DNA of 40,949 bases from Dehalococcoidia bacterium. Lineage in GTDB: Bacteria > Chloroflexota > Dehalococcoidia > Dehalococcoidales > JAUYDJ01. The translations under genes were made by a program, and so were the position numbers. A model generated the notes under the pieces. The model ran no database searches. It was given only the letters and a program-made list of their open reading frames with translations, and had not been told where the DNA came from. Position 1 is the first letter of the stretch. The number at the start of each line of letters is the position of its first letter. This document shows positions 1 through 7,160 of the stretch, in pieces. The stretch lies in assembly GCA_020353235.1 (NCBI GenBank), contig CP070693.1, positions 109,015 through 149,963 of the forward strand. Reading direction: 5' to 3'.

Positions 1-892
1 CCACCTCGCTGGCGATGACGGTCTCACCATCCATGACACCCTCAACCTCAGCCTCAAGCCCTTCATCCGGCTCACCGTCAATCTCGGCTTCGCTCACATC
101 TACCCTCATGGTCTCATCATCAACGGTCATCGTCCAGATGTCGCCGTCAATGGTCTCAATCGTGCCCTCAAACTCTACTTCTTCCGGCTCTTCTTCATCA
201 ACTTCTTCACCTTCAGCGGTCTGGCCTGCCTGTTTTCCGGTCTTTATTTCCAGCTTGACCACCGGCTTGACCTGAATCTTGCCGGCACCGGTTACGTTTA
301 CCGACCGGTCGGCGTCAAAATCAATCAGGATTTCGACAGTCTCGCCGCCGACAACATCAAAGGGGCGGACAAACTTGAGCACGCCGCTGGGTAAATTGGC
401 CTCCTGCGGCTTGCCAGCGCCCAGAGTCACCTCGATTTTTTCTATGGTGAGTCTCAGCTGGGTGTATTTCCCGGCCTCAACCTCACCCTCCCCCAGAAAC
501 TCCTCAATGCCCTCGATTTCAAGCAGGTCAAAGGTGCGGTCATCCTCGGCGATATCAATCGTTATCCACTCACCCTCACCCTGCTGGACCTGCTGCTGAG
601 TCTGGGTCTGGTCACCGCCACCGGTCTGCTCCTGCTCCGCCACCGCCCGGTGAATTTCCACCCCTTCCTCAGCGATGGTAACCTCGATGCTGGTCACGTT
701 CTCACCCGGCGGGGCATCAGTAACCAGCAGCTTCACCGTGCCGGTGTTGGGCGCGGCCGGTCCAGCCGGCGCCGGCCCAGCCGGGGCTTCCGGTTCTGGT
801 CCGGTGGTGGGTTCCGATACGCACCCGATACTGGTTATGCCCAGCGCCATAATAAGCGTTACGCCAATCGCGATAGACAATACTCTCTTCAT
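1..892 (-). CDS. DUF4382/DUF5666-like lipoprotein (partial, 3' end cut)
   Basis: A minus-strand reading frame stays open from the ATG at 892 to the window edge, so the C-terminus is missing. The start is MKRVLSIAIGVTLIMALG followed by a lipobox (SIGC, Cys24), so this is a predicted lipoprotein on the outer face of the membrane. A Pro/Ala/Gly-rich linker (about 25-50) leads into a beta-rich region (about 50-220) that looks like DUF4382 (VKLLVTDAPPGENVTSIEVTI). An acidic Glu/Asp linker follows, then the start of a DUF5666-like small barrel (FEGTIETIDGDIWTMTVDD). AGGAG sits 8 nt before the ATG. The function of these domains is unknown. The plus-strand frames over the same bases are Ser/Pro-rich shadows. 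Confidence 0.8.
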   Translation of the reverse strand, partial: MKRVLSIAIGVTLIMALGITSIGCVSEPTTGPEPEAPAGPAPAGPAAPNTGTVKLLVTDAPPGENVTSIEVTIAEEGVEIHRAVAEQEQTGGGDQTQTQQQVQQGEGEWITIDIAEDDRTFDLLEIEGIEEFLGEGEVEAGKYTQLRLTIEKIEVTLGAGKPQEANLPSGVLKFVRPFDVVGGETVEILIDFDADRSVNVTGAGKIQVKPVVKLEIKTGKQAGQTAEGEEVDEEEPEEVEFEGTIETIDGDIWTMTVDDETMRVDVSEAEIDGEPDEGLEAEVEGVMDGETVIASEV

Positions 893-934
893 GACAGTTA
901 CTCCTTTCGTATCACAGACGCGTTCTATATAAAT

Positions 935-953
935 ATTATAACGGCAAATGCCG
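935..953 (-). promoter_or_regulatory. Promoter -10 with adjacent palindrome for the lipoprotein
   Basis: On the minus strand a perfect TATAAT (935-940) lies about 43 bp before the lipoprotein ATG. Directly upstream is a perfect palindrome, CGGCA-AA-TGCCG read on plus (942-953). It falls in the -10/-35 spacer, where a repressor could sit. No good -35 hexamer is visible at 17 bp. Confidence 0.5.
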
Positions 954-984
954 AAAAAAGTTAGTTCAGGCTCAAAATAAAGAA

Positions 985-1024
985 TAGACAGGGTAGCCGG
1001 CGGGGGCGTATAAAAAGTATACGC
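985..1024 (+). promoter_or_regulatory. Promoter with palindromic operator over the -10
   Basis: TAGACA (985-990), an 18-bp spacer and TATAAA (1009-1014) form a good promoter for the small membrane gene at 1056. A perfect 7-bp inverted repeat, GCGTATA-N5-TATACGC (1006-1024), overlaps the -10. That is the geometry of a repressor operator. The binding protein is unknown. Confidence 0.55.
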
Positions 1025-1055
1025 TAAGCATATATTAAGAAAAGGAGGCATGGCA

Positions 1056-1277
1056 ATGAATGGCTTAATGCAGTGCATCACCAAGCCGGGGGTGGTCTGG
1101 TTTTATGGTGGCCTGGGGGACACCCTGCTCATTATCGGCGTTATTACCGCCGCTATGGGGCTCACTCTGGGGGGTTTCGCGCCGGTATACTGGTTTCTGC
1201 TCGCTTTTGCCTGTTATCTGGGCATGCTCTGGGCGGTTGCCATGCGCATACTGGACCGAATCGAAAGCACAACCTAA
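1056..1277 (+). CDS. Small two-helix membrane protein
   Basis: 73 residues starting MNGLMQCITKPGVVWFYGG. An ATG at 1050 also exists, but AAGGAGG (1042-1048) is only one base from it and is 7 nt from the ATG at 1056, so the latter is preferred. Two hydrophobic segments (about 18-40 and 44-63) suggest two transmembrane helices with a short loop; the tail is charged (RILDRIESTT). I do not recognise the family. It has its own promoter with an operator-like palindrome, so it is probably a regulated single gene. Confidence 0.6.
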   Translation: MNGLMQCITKPGVVWFYGGLGDTLLIIGVITAAMGLTLGGFAPVYWFLLAFACYLGMLWAVAMRILDRIESTT

Positions 1278-1324
1278 AAACAGCCCAACGGCATACAGAC
1301 TCGGTTTCTAGCCGTCCCAAGGTA

Positions 1325-1354
1325 TTGACAGCTAGCGAACGGGGGCTTTAACAT
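1325..1354 (+). promoter_or_regulatory. Promoter TTGACA-18-TAACAT
   Basis: Perfect -35 TTGACA (1325-1330), an 18-bp spacer and -10 TAACAT (1349-1354). It sits 36 bp before the GTG at 1390 and probably drives the small gene there and degV behind it. Confidence 0.6.
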
Positions 1355-1389
1355 AGGGGAAGTGTCTAAGGAGCATAGCGAATAATCAC

Positions 1390-1659
1390 GTGAGCATCGG
1401 CAAACTTTACAAAGTTGAGGACGGTCAGTTCATCGCCCGGATTAACTACCGGCTGTTCCGTCACCCCGCCGCCACCAACTGGTGGGGAGAACTTACCCTC
1501 ATTGACTATGCCCCCCTTAGTGAGGGGGATATGTTTATTATTGAACTGGAGAACAAGCACAAAAGCAAGTGTCACCTGAAGAAGATGGTTAACCGACCCG
1601 TGCGGGGCATTCCTCCCCGCTACGTATACCATGTCACCGGATTCAGCCCGATTAAGTAG
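1390..1659 (+). CDS. Conserved-looking hypothetical protein
   Basis: 89 residues, GTG start (MSIGKLYKVEDGQFIARINYRLF). It is a soluble mixed alpha/beta protein with a WWGELTL segment, a basic KHKSKCHLKK stretch and no obvious catalytic motif. The only Shine-Dalgarno candidate, AAGGAG (1368-1373), is 16 nt upstream, which is long, but no nearer in-frame start is visible. It lies 26 bp before degV on the same strand, so co-transcription is likely. A minus-strand frame covers the same bases; I prefer plus because of the promoter and degV linkage. Confidence 0.5.
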   Translation: MSIGKLYKVEDGQFIARINYRLFRHPAATNWWGELTLIDYAPLSEGDMFIIELENKHKSKCHLKKMVNRPVRGIPPRYVYHVTGFSPIK

Positions 1660-1685
1660 CCAAAGGCAGAGATTATCCGGAAATT

Positions 1686-2525
1686 ATGGTAGTAAAGATT
1701 GTAACCGATAGTACCGCCGATATCTCCCCCGAAGTTGCCCGAGATTTAGGCATCAGCATCGTGCCCGTCTATGTCCGGTTTGGTGATAAGGTCTACCGTG
1801 ACGGCGTGGATATTAGCAAAGATGAACTGTATGACCGGCTGGTCAACTCACCAGTTCATCCCGCCACCTCCCAGCCCTCACCCCAGGATTTTGCCAGGGT
1901 CTATACCGATTGCGCCCAAGACGCCGAGAGCATTGTATCCATACACCTCACCGGTAAACTCAGCGGCACCTGTAATTCCGCCCTCCAGGGTAAAGAGATA
2001 AGCAACACCAAATGTCCGATTGAAATTATTGACTCCCGCGTCACCACCGTCGGCCTGGCCATAATAGTTATGGCCGCCGCCAAGCTGGCCAGGGCCAAAA
2101 ATGATTTTTTGGCAGTTATTGATGAAGCCCGGGAAGCCGTCAGCCAGATACGAGTGATGGGCATCTTTGACACCCTGAAGTATCTGGTGCTGGGGGGGCG
2201 GGTCGGTAAAGCCCCGGCAGCGGTAACCAGTGTCCTGCAGATAAAACCCCTGTTTGCCTTCAAGAACGGCGAGCTGGCCCGGGCGGGCATGGCACGCACC
2301 TATGCCAGCGGGCTGGATAAGCTGTACGAGCTTGTCCAAAAGAATGCCGCCCTGCAAGACTTAGCCATCGCCTACACCACGGGGCGGGAACACGCCCACC
2401 AGCTAAAGATACGGTTGGGCGCTCTATTTCCGGTAGAGAAAATTAATGTTACCCAGATTGGCCCGGCGCTGGGGGTTCACGGTGGACCGGGGCTTTTAGC
2501 CCTAGCCCTGAGGCGGAAAAAGTAG
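1686..2525 (+). CDS. DegV family fatty-acid-binding protein
   Basis: 279 residues, the usual DegV length. The N-terminal motif KIVTDSTADISPEVARDLGISIVPVYVRFGD and the HPATSQPSPQDF segment (about 58-70) are diagnostic of DegV. The central LGGRVGKAPA and the terminal GPALGVHGGPGLL match the lipid-binding fold. Family members bind a fatty acid and in Gram-positives feed exogenous fatty acids to the FakA kinase; no fakA is visible here, so the role is inferred. The ATG at 1686 follows a weak CCGGA and is the natural family start. Confidence 0.9.
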   Translation: MVVKIVTDSTADISPEVARDLGISIVPVYVRFGDKVYRDGVDISKDELYDRLVNSPVHPATSQPSPQDFARVYTDCAQDAESIVSIHLTGKLSGTCNSALQGKEISNTKCPIEIIDSRVTTVGLAIIVMAAAKLARAKNDFLAVIDEAREAVSQIRVMGIFDTLKYLVLGGRVGKAPAAVTSVLQIKPLFAFKNGELARAGMARTYASGLDKLYELVQKNAALQDLAIAYTTGREHAHQLKIRLGALFPVEKINVTQIGPALGVHGGPGLLALALRRKK

Positions 2526-2532
2526 TCGTCAA

Positions 2533-3660
2533 CTACTTACCGAATACGGCAACGGCCCGGTTCATGCTGGCGATTATATCCACCCCAAACGGGCAGCGTT
2601 CCACACATTCACCACACTCATTGCATTCCGAAGCCTTTACCGGCAGGGCTTCATAGTAGGCGACCGCCGCTTCATCAAGCCGGTAGCCGGCGGTATCAGC
2701 CAGCCGTATCGTCATGCCGATATCAATGCCCACCGGACAGGGCAAACAGTGGTTGCAGTACACGCAGTTTCCCTTCAGCTTCCACAGGGAGCTGTCGCTG
2801 ATGGCACTGTAGTCTTTTTCCTCATCGCTGGCTTCCAGAAAGGCAAGGGCGGCTTTCATCTCGGCGGCGTTTTTACAGCCGGGTAGCACCGTGGAGACCC
2901 CCGGCTGGGAGAGGGCGTAATTAAGGCACTGCACCGGCGTCAGCACTATAGAACTGGGGTTGGCACTACTAAAAAGCACGCCGCCACCGTAGGGCTTCAT
3001 CGCCACCAGCCCCACCCCCCGAACGGCGCAGGCCTGATACAGCTCTTTCCGCGTCGGACCAAGCCTGTCCCTGGTAACACCCTGCTTGGCTGCCTCAAGC
3101 GTCAACTCGCCGGGCAGGGCATCAAAGGCGGGGTTTACCGGGAACATGAGCACATCTATACGGCCGCTATTCACCGCATCCAGTGCCACCGGCACTCGGT
3201 GACCGCTCATGCCGATGAGGCGAGCCTTACCTTCTTTCTTCAGCTTCAAGGCTAGATCAAGAAGCCCCCCGGAACCGAAGACCACTTTATAATCATCCGG
3301 CTCATCAAGAAAATGCAGCATGAGGACATCAATATAATCAGTCTGGAGTCTGGTCAACAGGTCAGTAAAGAACTCGGTGCTCACAGTTTTATCCCGGCTC
3401 CGGCAGTACTGACCGTGCTTAAGCGCCGCTCCCAGGTGACCGGCAATCATAACCCGGTGCCTTCTATTCTGCAGAGCGATGCCGAAGTTATCACGGACGT
3501 CGGGGGAAGACATGAACAGGTCAATATAGTTCACCCCCCGCGCCACCGCCTCATCAACTACCGAAACAACCGTCTCCCGGGAGACGAACTCCAGGTATTC
3601 GGCGCCCAGTCCGATTATGCCCACCTCGGCACCAGTCCGGCCTAATTTGCGGTATCTCAA
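2533..3660 (-). CDS. Aldo/keto reductase with C-terminal 2x[4Fe-4S] domain
   Basis: I start this at the TTG at 3660 (MRYRKLGRTGAEV, the normal beginning of this family), 10 nt after GGAGGG (3671-3676). A GTG at 3684 would add eight atypical residues. The protein is 375 residues: a TIM barrel to about 290, then two ferredoxin-type motifs, CVYCNHCLPCP and CNECGECVERCP. The barrel keeps the Asp (YIDLF, D47) and His (LMLHF, H116) positions. The catalytic Tyr region reads SSPDVRDN, and the catalytic Lys position reads GH (IAGH). It is therefore probably a redox or electron-transfer member rather than a standard NADPH ketone reductase. The stop lies close to the degV stop; the two genes converge. 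Confidence 0.85.
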   Translation of the reverse strand: MRYRKLGRTGAEVGIIGLGAEYLEFVSRETVVSVVDEAVARGVNYIDLFMSSPDVRDNFGIALQNRRHRVMIAGHLGAALKHGQYCRSRDKTVSTEFFTDLLTRLQTDYIDVLMLHFLDEPDDYKVVFGSGGLLDLALKLKKEGKARLIGMSGHRVPVALDAVNSGRIDVLMFPVNPAFDALPGELTLEAAKQGVTRDRLGPTRKELYQACAVRGVGLVAMKPYGGGVLFSSANPSSIVLTPVQCLNYALSQPGVSTVLPGCKNAAEMKAALAFLEASDEEKDYSAISDSSLWKLKGNCVYCNHCLPCPVGIDIGMTIRLADTAGYRLDEAAVAYYEALPVKASECNECGECVERCPFGVDIIASMNRAVAVFGK

Positions 3661-3687
3661 TATTAACTTGCCCTCCGGCGACACAGT

Positions 3688-3717
3688 AAGAGGCAGGGTC
3701 TGATTGACCTGCCTCTT
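3688..3717. terminator. Perfect 10-bp hairpin between GYD gene and reductase
   Basis: AAGAGGCAGG (3688-3697) pairs perfectly with CCTGCCTCTT (3708-3717) across a 10-nt loop. It lies between two minus-strand genes. There is no long U-tract on either strand, so it may be a weak terminator or a processing/stability hairpin rather than a strong terminator. Confidence 0.5.
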
Positions 3718-3779
3718 CAGTCACCCCCGCCAAGAGAGGTGACACTGACCACAGGGGTAGCGCCTGAGATAATTAAGCC

Positions 3780-4082
3780 CTACCAGGGAGTTTCCTTCTT
3801 GCGCAGCGTCTTGATGAGGTCATCAAGGGTAATGGCGGCCAGGGTCAGGGTCTGCATGGTTCCCTGGGAGCTGAGCCTGATGGCCAGTTTAGCCACCGCC
3901 TCATTGCTGGGCGCTTCCAGTATACTGACAAAGTCATACTGGCCAAGCAGGGCATACTGGTCTATGATTTTGACCCCCAGATGCTCCACCTCTTTATTGA
4001 TGTCCTTCAGGCTCTCCGGGTCATCCTGAATCGCCTTTCTCCCCTCGTCAGTAAGCGTGGTAAGCATCAGATAGATCGGCAT
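3780..4082 (-). CDS. GYD domain protein
   Basis: 100 residues: MPIYLMLTTLTDEGRKAIQDDPESLKDINKEVEHLGVKIIDQYALLGQYDFVSILEAPSN is typical of the GYD family, small ferredoxin-like alpha/beta proteins of unknown biochemical role. The motif G-x-Y-D is at about 47-50. The ATG at 4082 is preceded by AGGAGG at 5 nt; a GTG immediately upstream is too close to the Shine-Dalgarno. It is transcribed divergently from iorAB and has its own promoter with an operator-like palindrome. Confidence 0.85.
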   Translation of the reverse strand: MPIYLMLTTLTDEGRKAIQDDPESLKDINKEVEHLGVKIIDQYALLGQYDFVSILEAPSNEAVAKLAIRLSSQGTMQTLTLAAITLDDLIKTLRKKETPW

Positions 4083-4116
4083 CACTACCTCCTCTTGGTC
4101 AGACTTTACCCTGTAT

Positions 4117-4156
4117 TATGTAGTGATAAGTCACCCTTTTGTCAATACAATGACAA
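4117..4156 (-). promoter_or_regulatory. GYD promoter with palindromic operator
   Basis: Minus-strand TTGACA (4140-4145), a 17-bp spacer and TACATA (4117-4122). A perfect inverted repeat TTGTCA-N6-TGACAA (4139-4156) covers the -35, the expected place for a repressor. It lies 55-75 bp from the iorA promoter, so one regulator could touch both. Confidence 0.55.
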
Positions 4157-4211
4157 GTCCCCCCACCCCATTCAGCGCTGCCGGCGGGACTAGGTAGGCA
4201 CGCCTCAGGTA

Positions 4212-4220
4212 TGCTATAAT
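4212..4220 (+). promoter_or_regulatory. Extended -10 promoter for iorAB
   Basis: TGC-TATAAT: an extended -10 (TG at 4212-4213) with a perfect TATAAT (4215-4220). No TTGACA-like -35 is present, as is usual for extended -10 promoters. Transcription should begin about 7 bp downstream, within a few bases of the iorA ATG at 4230. Confidence 0.65.
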
Positions 4221-4229
4221 GTGCCCAAA

Positions 4230-6053
4230 ATGAAAAAGCTATTATCTGGGAACGAGGCTCTGGCCCTGGGAGCCTATCACGCCGGTGTCACGGTAGCCGC
4301 CGCCTATCCGGGAACCCCGAGCACTGAAATTCTGGAATCTCTGGCCGGCTACGATGACATCCACGCCGAGTGGTCAACCAACGAGAAGGTGGCTACCGAA
4401 GTGGCGCTGGGGGCATCCTATGCCGGTGCCCGGTCACTGGTGTCAATGAAACAGGTCGGCCTGAACGTGGCCAGCGACCCGTTCATGGCGGCTTCGACCA
4501 CCGGCGTCAATGCCGGGCTGGTGGTAGTCAGCGTCGATGACCCTGGCATCCACAGCTCCCAGAACGAGCAGGACAACCGCCACTACGCCAAGTTCGCCAA
4601 GGTCCCCCTGCTGGAGCCGAGCGACAGCCAGGAAGCCTATGACTTTATGGCTTACGCCTATGACATCAGCGAAAGATTCGATACCCCGGTGCTGGTACGC
4701 TCCACCACCCACATCTCCCACTCCAAATCAGTGGTTAAGGTAACCGGCCGCCGCGCCGTGCCCGGCCGGGAGCCGAATTTCCCCCCCGACGTGGAGAAGT
4801 TTGTCATGCTGCCGGTCTATGCCCGGCTCAGGCGCCCGCTGGTGGAGGAACGCCTGGCCCAGCTAGCCGGCTATGCCGAGACCTTCCCCTTCAACCAGAT
4901 ACTAGCAAGGGAGCGCCAGCTAGGCATAATCACCAGCGGGGCTGCCTATCAGTATGCCCGCGAGGTCTTCCCGCAGGCTTCCTTTCTCAAGCTGGGGATG
5001 ACCCAGCCCCTCCCCCAAGACTTAATCCGCCGCTTTGTTGCCGAAGTGGATAGGGTAATCGTTATCGAGGAGCTCGGTTCTTTTCTCCAGGAGAATATTC
5101 AGGCGATGGGGATAGCCGTCAGCGGCAAGGAATTCATACCCCGCTTTGGCGAGCTAAGCCCGGAGATAATTGCCCAGAGCTGTCGTGCTGCCGGTTTGCT
5201 TGCTGAATCACCGACCCCGCCCACCAAGCCCGCCCCGGAGCTACCCCAACGCCCGCCCCTGCTCTGTGCCGGCTGCCCCTATACCGGCCTGTTCTTCACC
5301 CTGAGCACTATGGGGCAGCGCTCCGCACTGGTGAAATCCAGGGTTAAAAAAGTGGCCAAATCAAACCTGATTATTACCGGCGACATCGGCTGCTACACCC
5401 TAGGCGCCTATCCCCCGTTCTTCGCCATGGACACATGCGCCTGTATGGGGGCCGGCATCGGTCAGGCACTGGGTATGGAGAAGGCAGGGGTTAGTAATAA
5501 AGTAGTTGCCGTCATCGGTGATTCTACTTTTCTGCACTCCGGCATAACCGGCGTGGTCAACGGCGTCTATAATAAAGGCGAAATAACCATCGTAATCTTG
5601 GACAACCGCACCACCGCCATGACCGGCCACCAGAGCCACCCCGGCACCGGTGTTACCGCCCGCGGCGAAAAGACCAGCATAGTTGAGCTGGAACGGCTGG
5701 TGCGAGGCATCGGCGTCAATGATGTTAAAGTAGTTAATGCCTTCGACCTGAAGGCATTAAGAACCAGCGTAAGGGCGGCGCTGGATAACCCGGAGCTTTC
5801 TGTGATTATCGCCCGCGGCGACTGCCCCGACCCGGCCGCAGCACGCCCCAGGCCCCTAGTTATTGCTACCGAAAAGTGCGACCAGTGCAATATCTGTCTC
5901 CGCCTCGGCTGCCCGGCCATTCAGATTGACGACGGGCAGGTCTTTATTGAGGCTACTCTGTGCGCCGGCGACACCTGCTATCTGTGCCAGCAAGTATGCC
6001 CGCGACAGGCCATAGTTTTTCAGTCCGAGAGCAGCACCCAGGAATCAAAGTGA
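4230..6053 (+). CDS. iorA: Indolepyruvate:ferredoxin oxidoreductase, alpha subunit
   Basis: 607 residues. IorAB oxidatively decarboxylates arylpyruvates (indole-, phenyl-, hydroxyphenylpyruvate) to aryl-acetyl-CoA and passes electrons to ferredoxin in the cytoplasm. The N-terminal half has the pyruvate-oxidoreductase fold (LLSGNEALALGAYHAGVTVAAAYPGTPSTEI; STNEKVATEVALGASYAG). The middle carries the thiamine diphosphate site (GDIGCYTLG, then GDSTFLHSG...ILDNRTTAMTG). The C-terminus has two 4Fe-4S motifs (CDQCNICLRLGCP and CYLCQQVCP). I choose the ATG at 4230 over the GTG at 4221 because the promoter -10 ends at 4220. No Shine-Dalgarno can then exist, which implies leaderless translation. The stop overlaps the iorB start. 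Confidence 0.93.
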   Translation: MKKLLSGNEALALGAYHAGVTVAAAYPGTPSTEILESLAGYDDIHAEWSTNEKVATEVALGASYAGARSLVSMKQVGLNVASDPFMAASTTGVNAGLVVVSVDDPGIHSSQNEQDNRHYAKFAKVPLLEPSDSQEAYDFMAYAYDISERFDTPVLVRSTTHISHSKSVVKVTGRRAVPGREPNFPPDVEKFVMLPVYARLRRPLVEERLAQLAGYAETFPFNQILARERQLGIITSGAAYQYAREVFPQASFLKLGMTQPLPQDLIRRFVAEVDRVIVIEELGSFLQENIQAMGIAVSGKEFIPRFGELSPEIIAQSCRAAGLLAESPTPPTKPAPELPQRPPLLCAGCPYTGLFFTLSTMGQRSALVKSRVKKVAKSNLIITGDIGCYTLGAYPPFFAMDTCACMGAGIGQALGMEKAGVSNKVVAVIGDSTFLHSGITGVVNGVYNKGEITIVILDNRTTAMTGHQSHPGTGVTARGEKTSIVELERLVRGIGVNDVKVVNAFDLKALRTSVRAALDNPELSVIIARGDCPDPAAARPRPLVIATEKCDQCNICLRLGCPAIQIDDGQVFIEATLCAGDTCYLCQQVCPRQAIVFQSESSTQESK

Positions 6054-6655
6054 AAAAGCTAGACTTGCTTATTGCCGGGATGGGAGGCCAGGGGATTATC
6101 CTGGCCAGCGATATCATCGCTGAGGTAGCCCTGGCCAGCGGCTATGATATCAAGAAGACCGACACCAGAGGCATGGCGCAGCGGGGCGGCAGTGTGGTCA
6201 GTCAGGTGCGTATCGCCGAGCAGGTCTTTTCCCCCCTAATCAGGTCGGGGGAGGCCGATATGCTGCTCGCCTTTGAGAAATTAGAGGCGGCGCGGTGGGC
6301 TTACTACCTCGGTGGCTGGGGGACAGTCATTGCCAATAATCTCGCCCTGCCCCCGCTCACGGTTACCCTCGGTTATGAAACTTATCCCAGTGATGCCGAG
6401 ATAACCAGACTGGTCAAGCGCCAGAAGAATCATTTCTATCTGGTCAACGGCACCGAGCGGGTCAAAGAACTGGGCAATATCCGTACACTCAACATATTCA
6501 TGCTGGGCTGTGCCTCGCTTTTACTGCCCTTCAGCATTGATACCTGGGAGGAGGTTATCGCCCAGCGCCTGCCCGCCAAAATCAGGCAAATCAATCTGAG
6601 CGCCTTCAAACAGGGCAGAAAGGAAATGCCGGCCATCCATCTCAGGGAAGGTTAG
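6050..6655 (+). CDS. iorB: Indolepyruvate:ferredoxin oxidoreductase, beta subunit
   Basis: 201 residues from a GTG at 6050 that overlaps the iorA stop by 4 bp (GTGA), with CAGGA about 7 nt upstream. MKKLDLLIAGMGGQGIILASDIIAEVAL is the family N-terminus, and the KKTDTRGMAQRGGSVVSQVRI segment is conserved in the gamma-type domain of 2-oxoacid:ferredoxin oxidoreductases. It forms the heteromer with IorA. Longer upstream extension of the frame lies entirely inside iorA and is rejected. Confidence 0.92.
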   Translation: MKKLDLLIAGMGGQGIILASDIIAEVALASGYDIKKTDTRGMAQRGGSVVSQVRIAEQVFSPLIRSGEADMLLAFEKLEAARWAYYLGGWGTVIANNLALPPLTVTLGYETYPSDAEITRLVKRQKNHFYLVNGTERVKELGNIRTLNIFMLGCASLLLPFSIDTWEEVIAQRLPAKIRQINLSAFKQGRKEMPAIHLREG

Positions 6656-6671
6656 CAAGATATGAGGGGGG

Positions 6672-7109
6672 ATGAATAAAATGTCAGGACAGGAAAACAG
6701 TGCCGCTGATAATCTGGCGGAATTAAAAGCCAAAGCCAAAGCCGAGCCGATTGCCTCTTTCCTCAACATGCACCTGATAGAGCTGTCGCCCGGCTATGCC
6801 AGGATAGCCATGAAGCTAAGTCCCGAATACCAGAACTTCAACGGTCTGGTCTTCGGCGGCATCGTTATGGCGGTGGCTGACCAGGCCTTTGCCTATGCTT
6901 CTAATTCCCTGGCTTATCCCAGCATCGCCTCCCAGTTCAATATCCACTTTATTGCCGGTGCCGGTAAAGACGACGAGCTCACCGCCGAGGGACGGGTGGT
7001 GAAAAGCGGCCGGCGCGCCGGCCTCTCCGAGATGACGGTGACCAACCAGGAGGGCAAGCTCATCGCCAAAGCCACCGGCACCACCATTCCAGTAGGCTCC
7101 AGCCGGTAG
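6672..7109 (+). CDS. PaaI-like hotdog thioesterase
   Basis: 145 residues with the hotdog-fold signature YQNFNGLVFGGIVMAVADQAFAYASNS (about 56-82). Family members hydrolyse acyl- or aryl-CoA thioesters such as phenylacetyl-CoA. The usual HGG motif reads FGG here, so the His at the family's active-site entrance is replaced by Phe, while the downstream Asp (VADQA) is kept. It sits 16 bp after iorB with a G-rich Shine-Dalgarno (6664-6671), so it is likely in the iorAB operon, where it could release aryl-acetate from the CoA product. An alternative ATG at 6681 is possible. Confidence 0.8.
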   Translation: MNKMSGQENSAADNLAELKAKAKAEPIASFLNMHLIELSPGYARIAMKLSPEYQNFNGLVFGGIVMAVADQAFAYASNSLAYPSIASQFNIHFIAGAGKDDELTAEGRVVKSGRRAGLSEMTVTNQEGKLIAKATGTTIPVGSSR

Positions 7110-7124
7110 CCGGGTGCCCCGATA

Positions 7125-7154
7125 TTGACAGGGAATTTTTAATTGTGCTAAACT
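7125..7154 (+). promoter_or_regulatory. Strong promoter of the acyl-CoA/Liv operon
   Basis: TTGACA (7125-7130), an 18-bp spacer, TAAACT (7149-7154) with an extended TG (7146-7147). The predicted start point near 7161 leaves a leader of about 200 nt before the acyl-CoA synthetase. Confidence 0.75.
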
Positions 7155-7160
7155 ATCCCA

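Noticed and set aside
15-964. Plus-strand frames rich in Ser/Pro/Thr over the left edge
   Set aside because: They are antisense shadows of the minus-strand lipoprotein gene, which has a signal peptide, a lipobox and a good ribosome site.
5960-6049. Longer iorB start at 5960
   Set aside because: It lies wholly inside the iorA Fe-S region in another frame. The GTG at 6050 overlaps the iorA stop and gives the family N-terminus.
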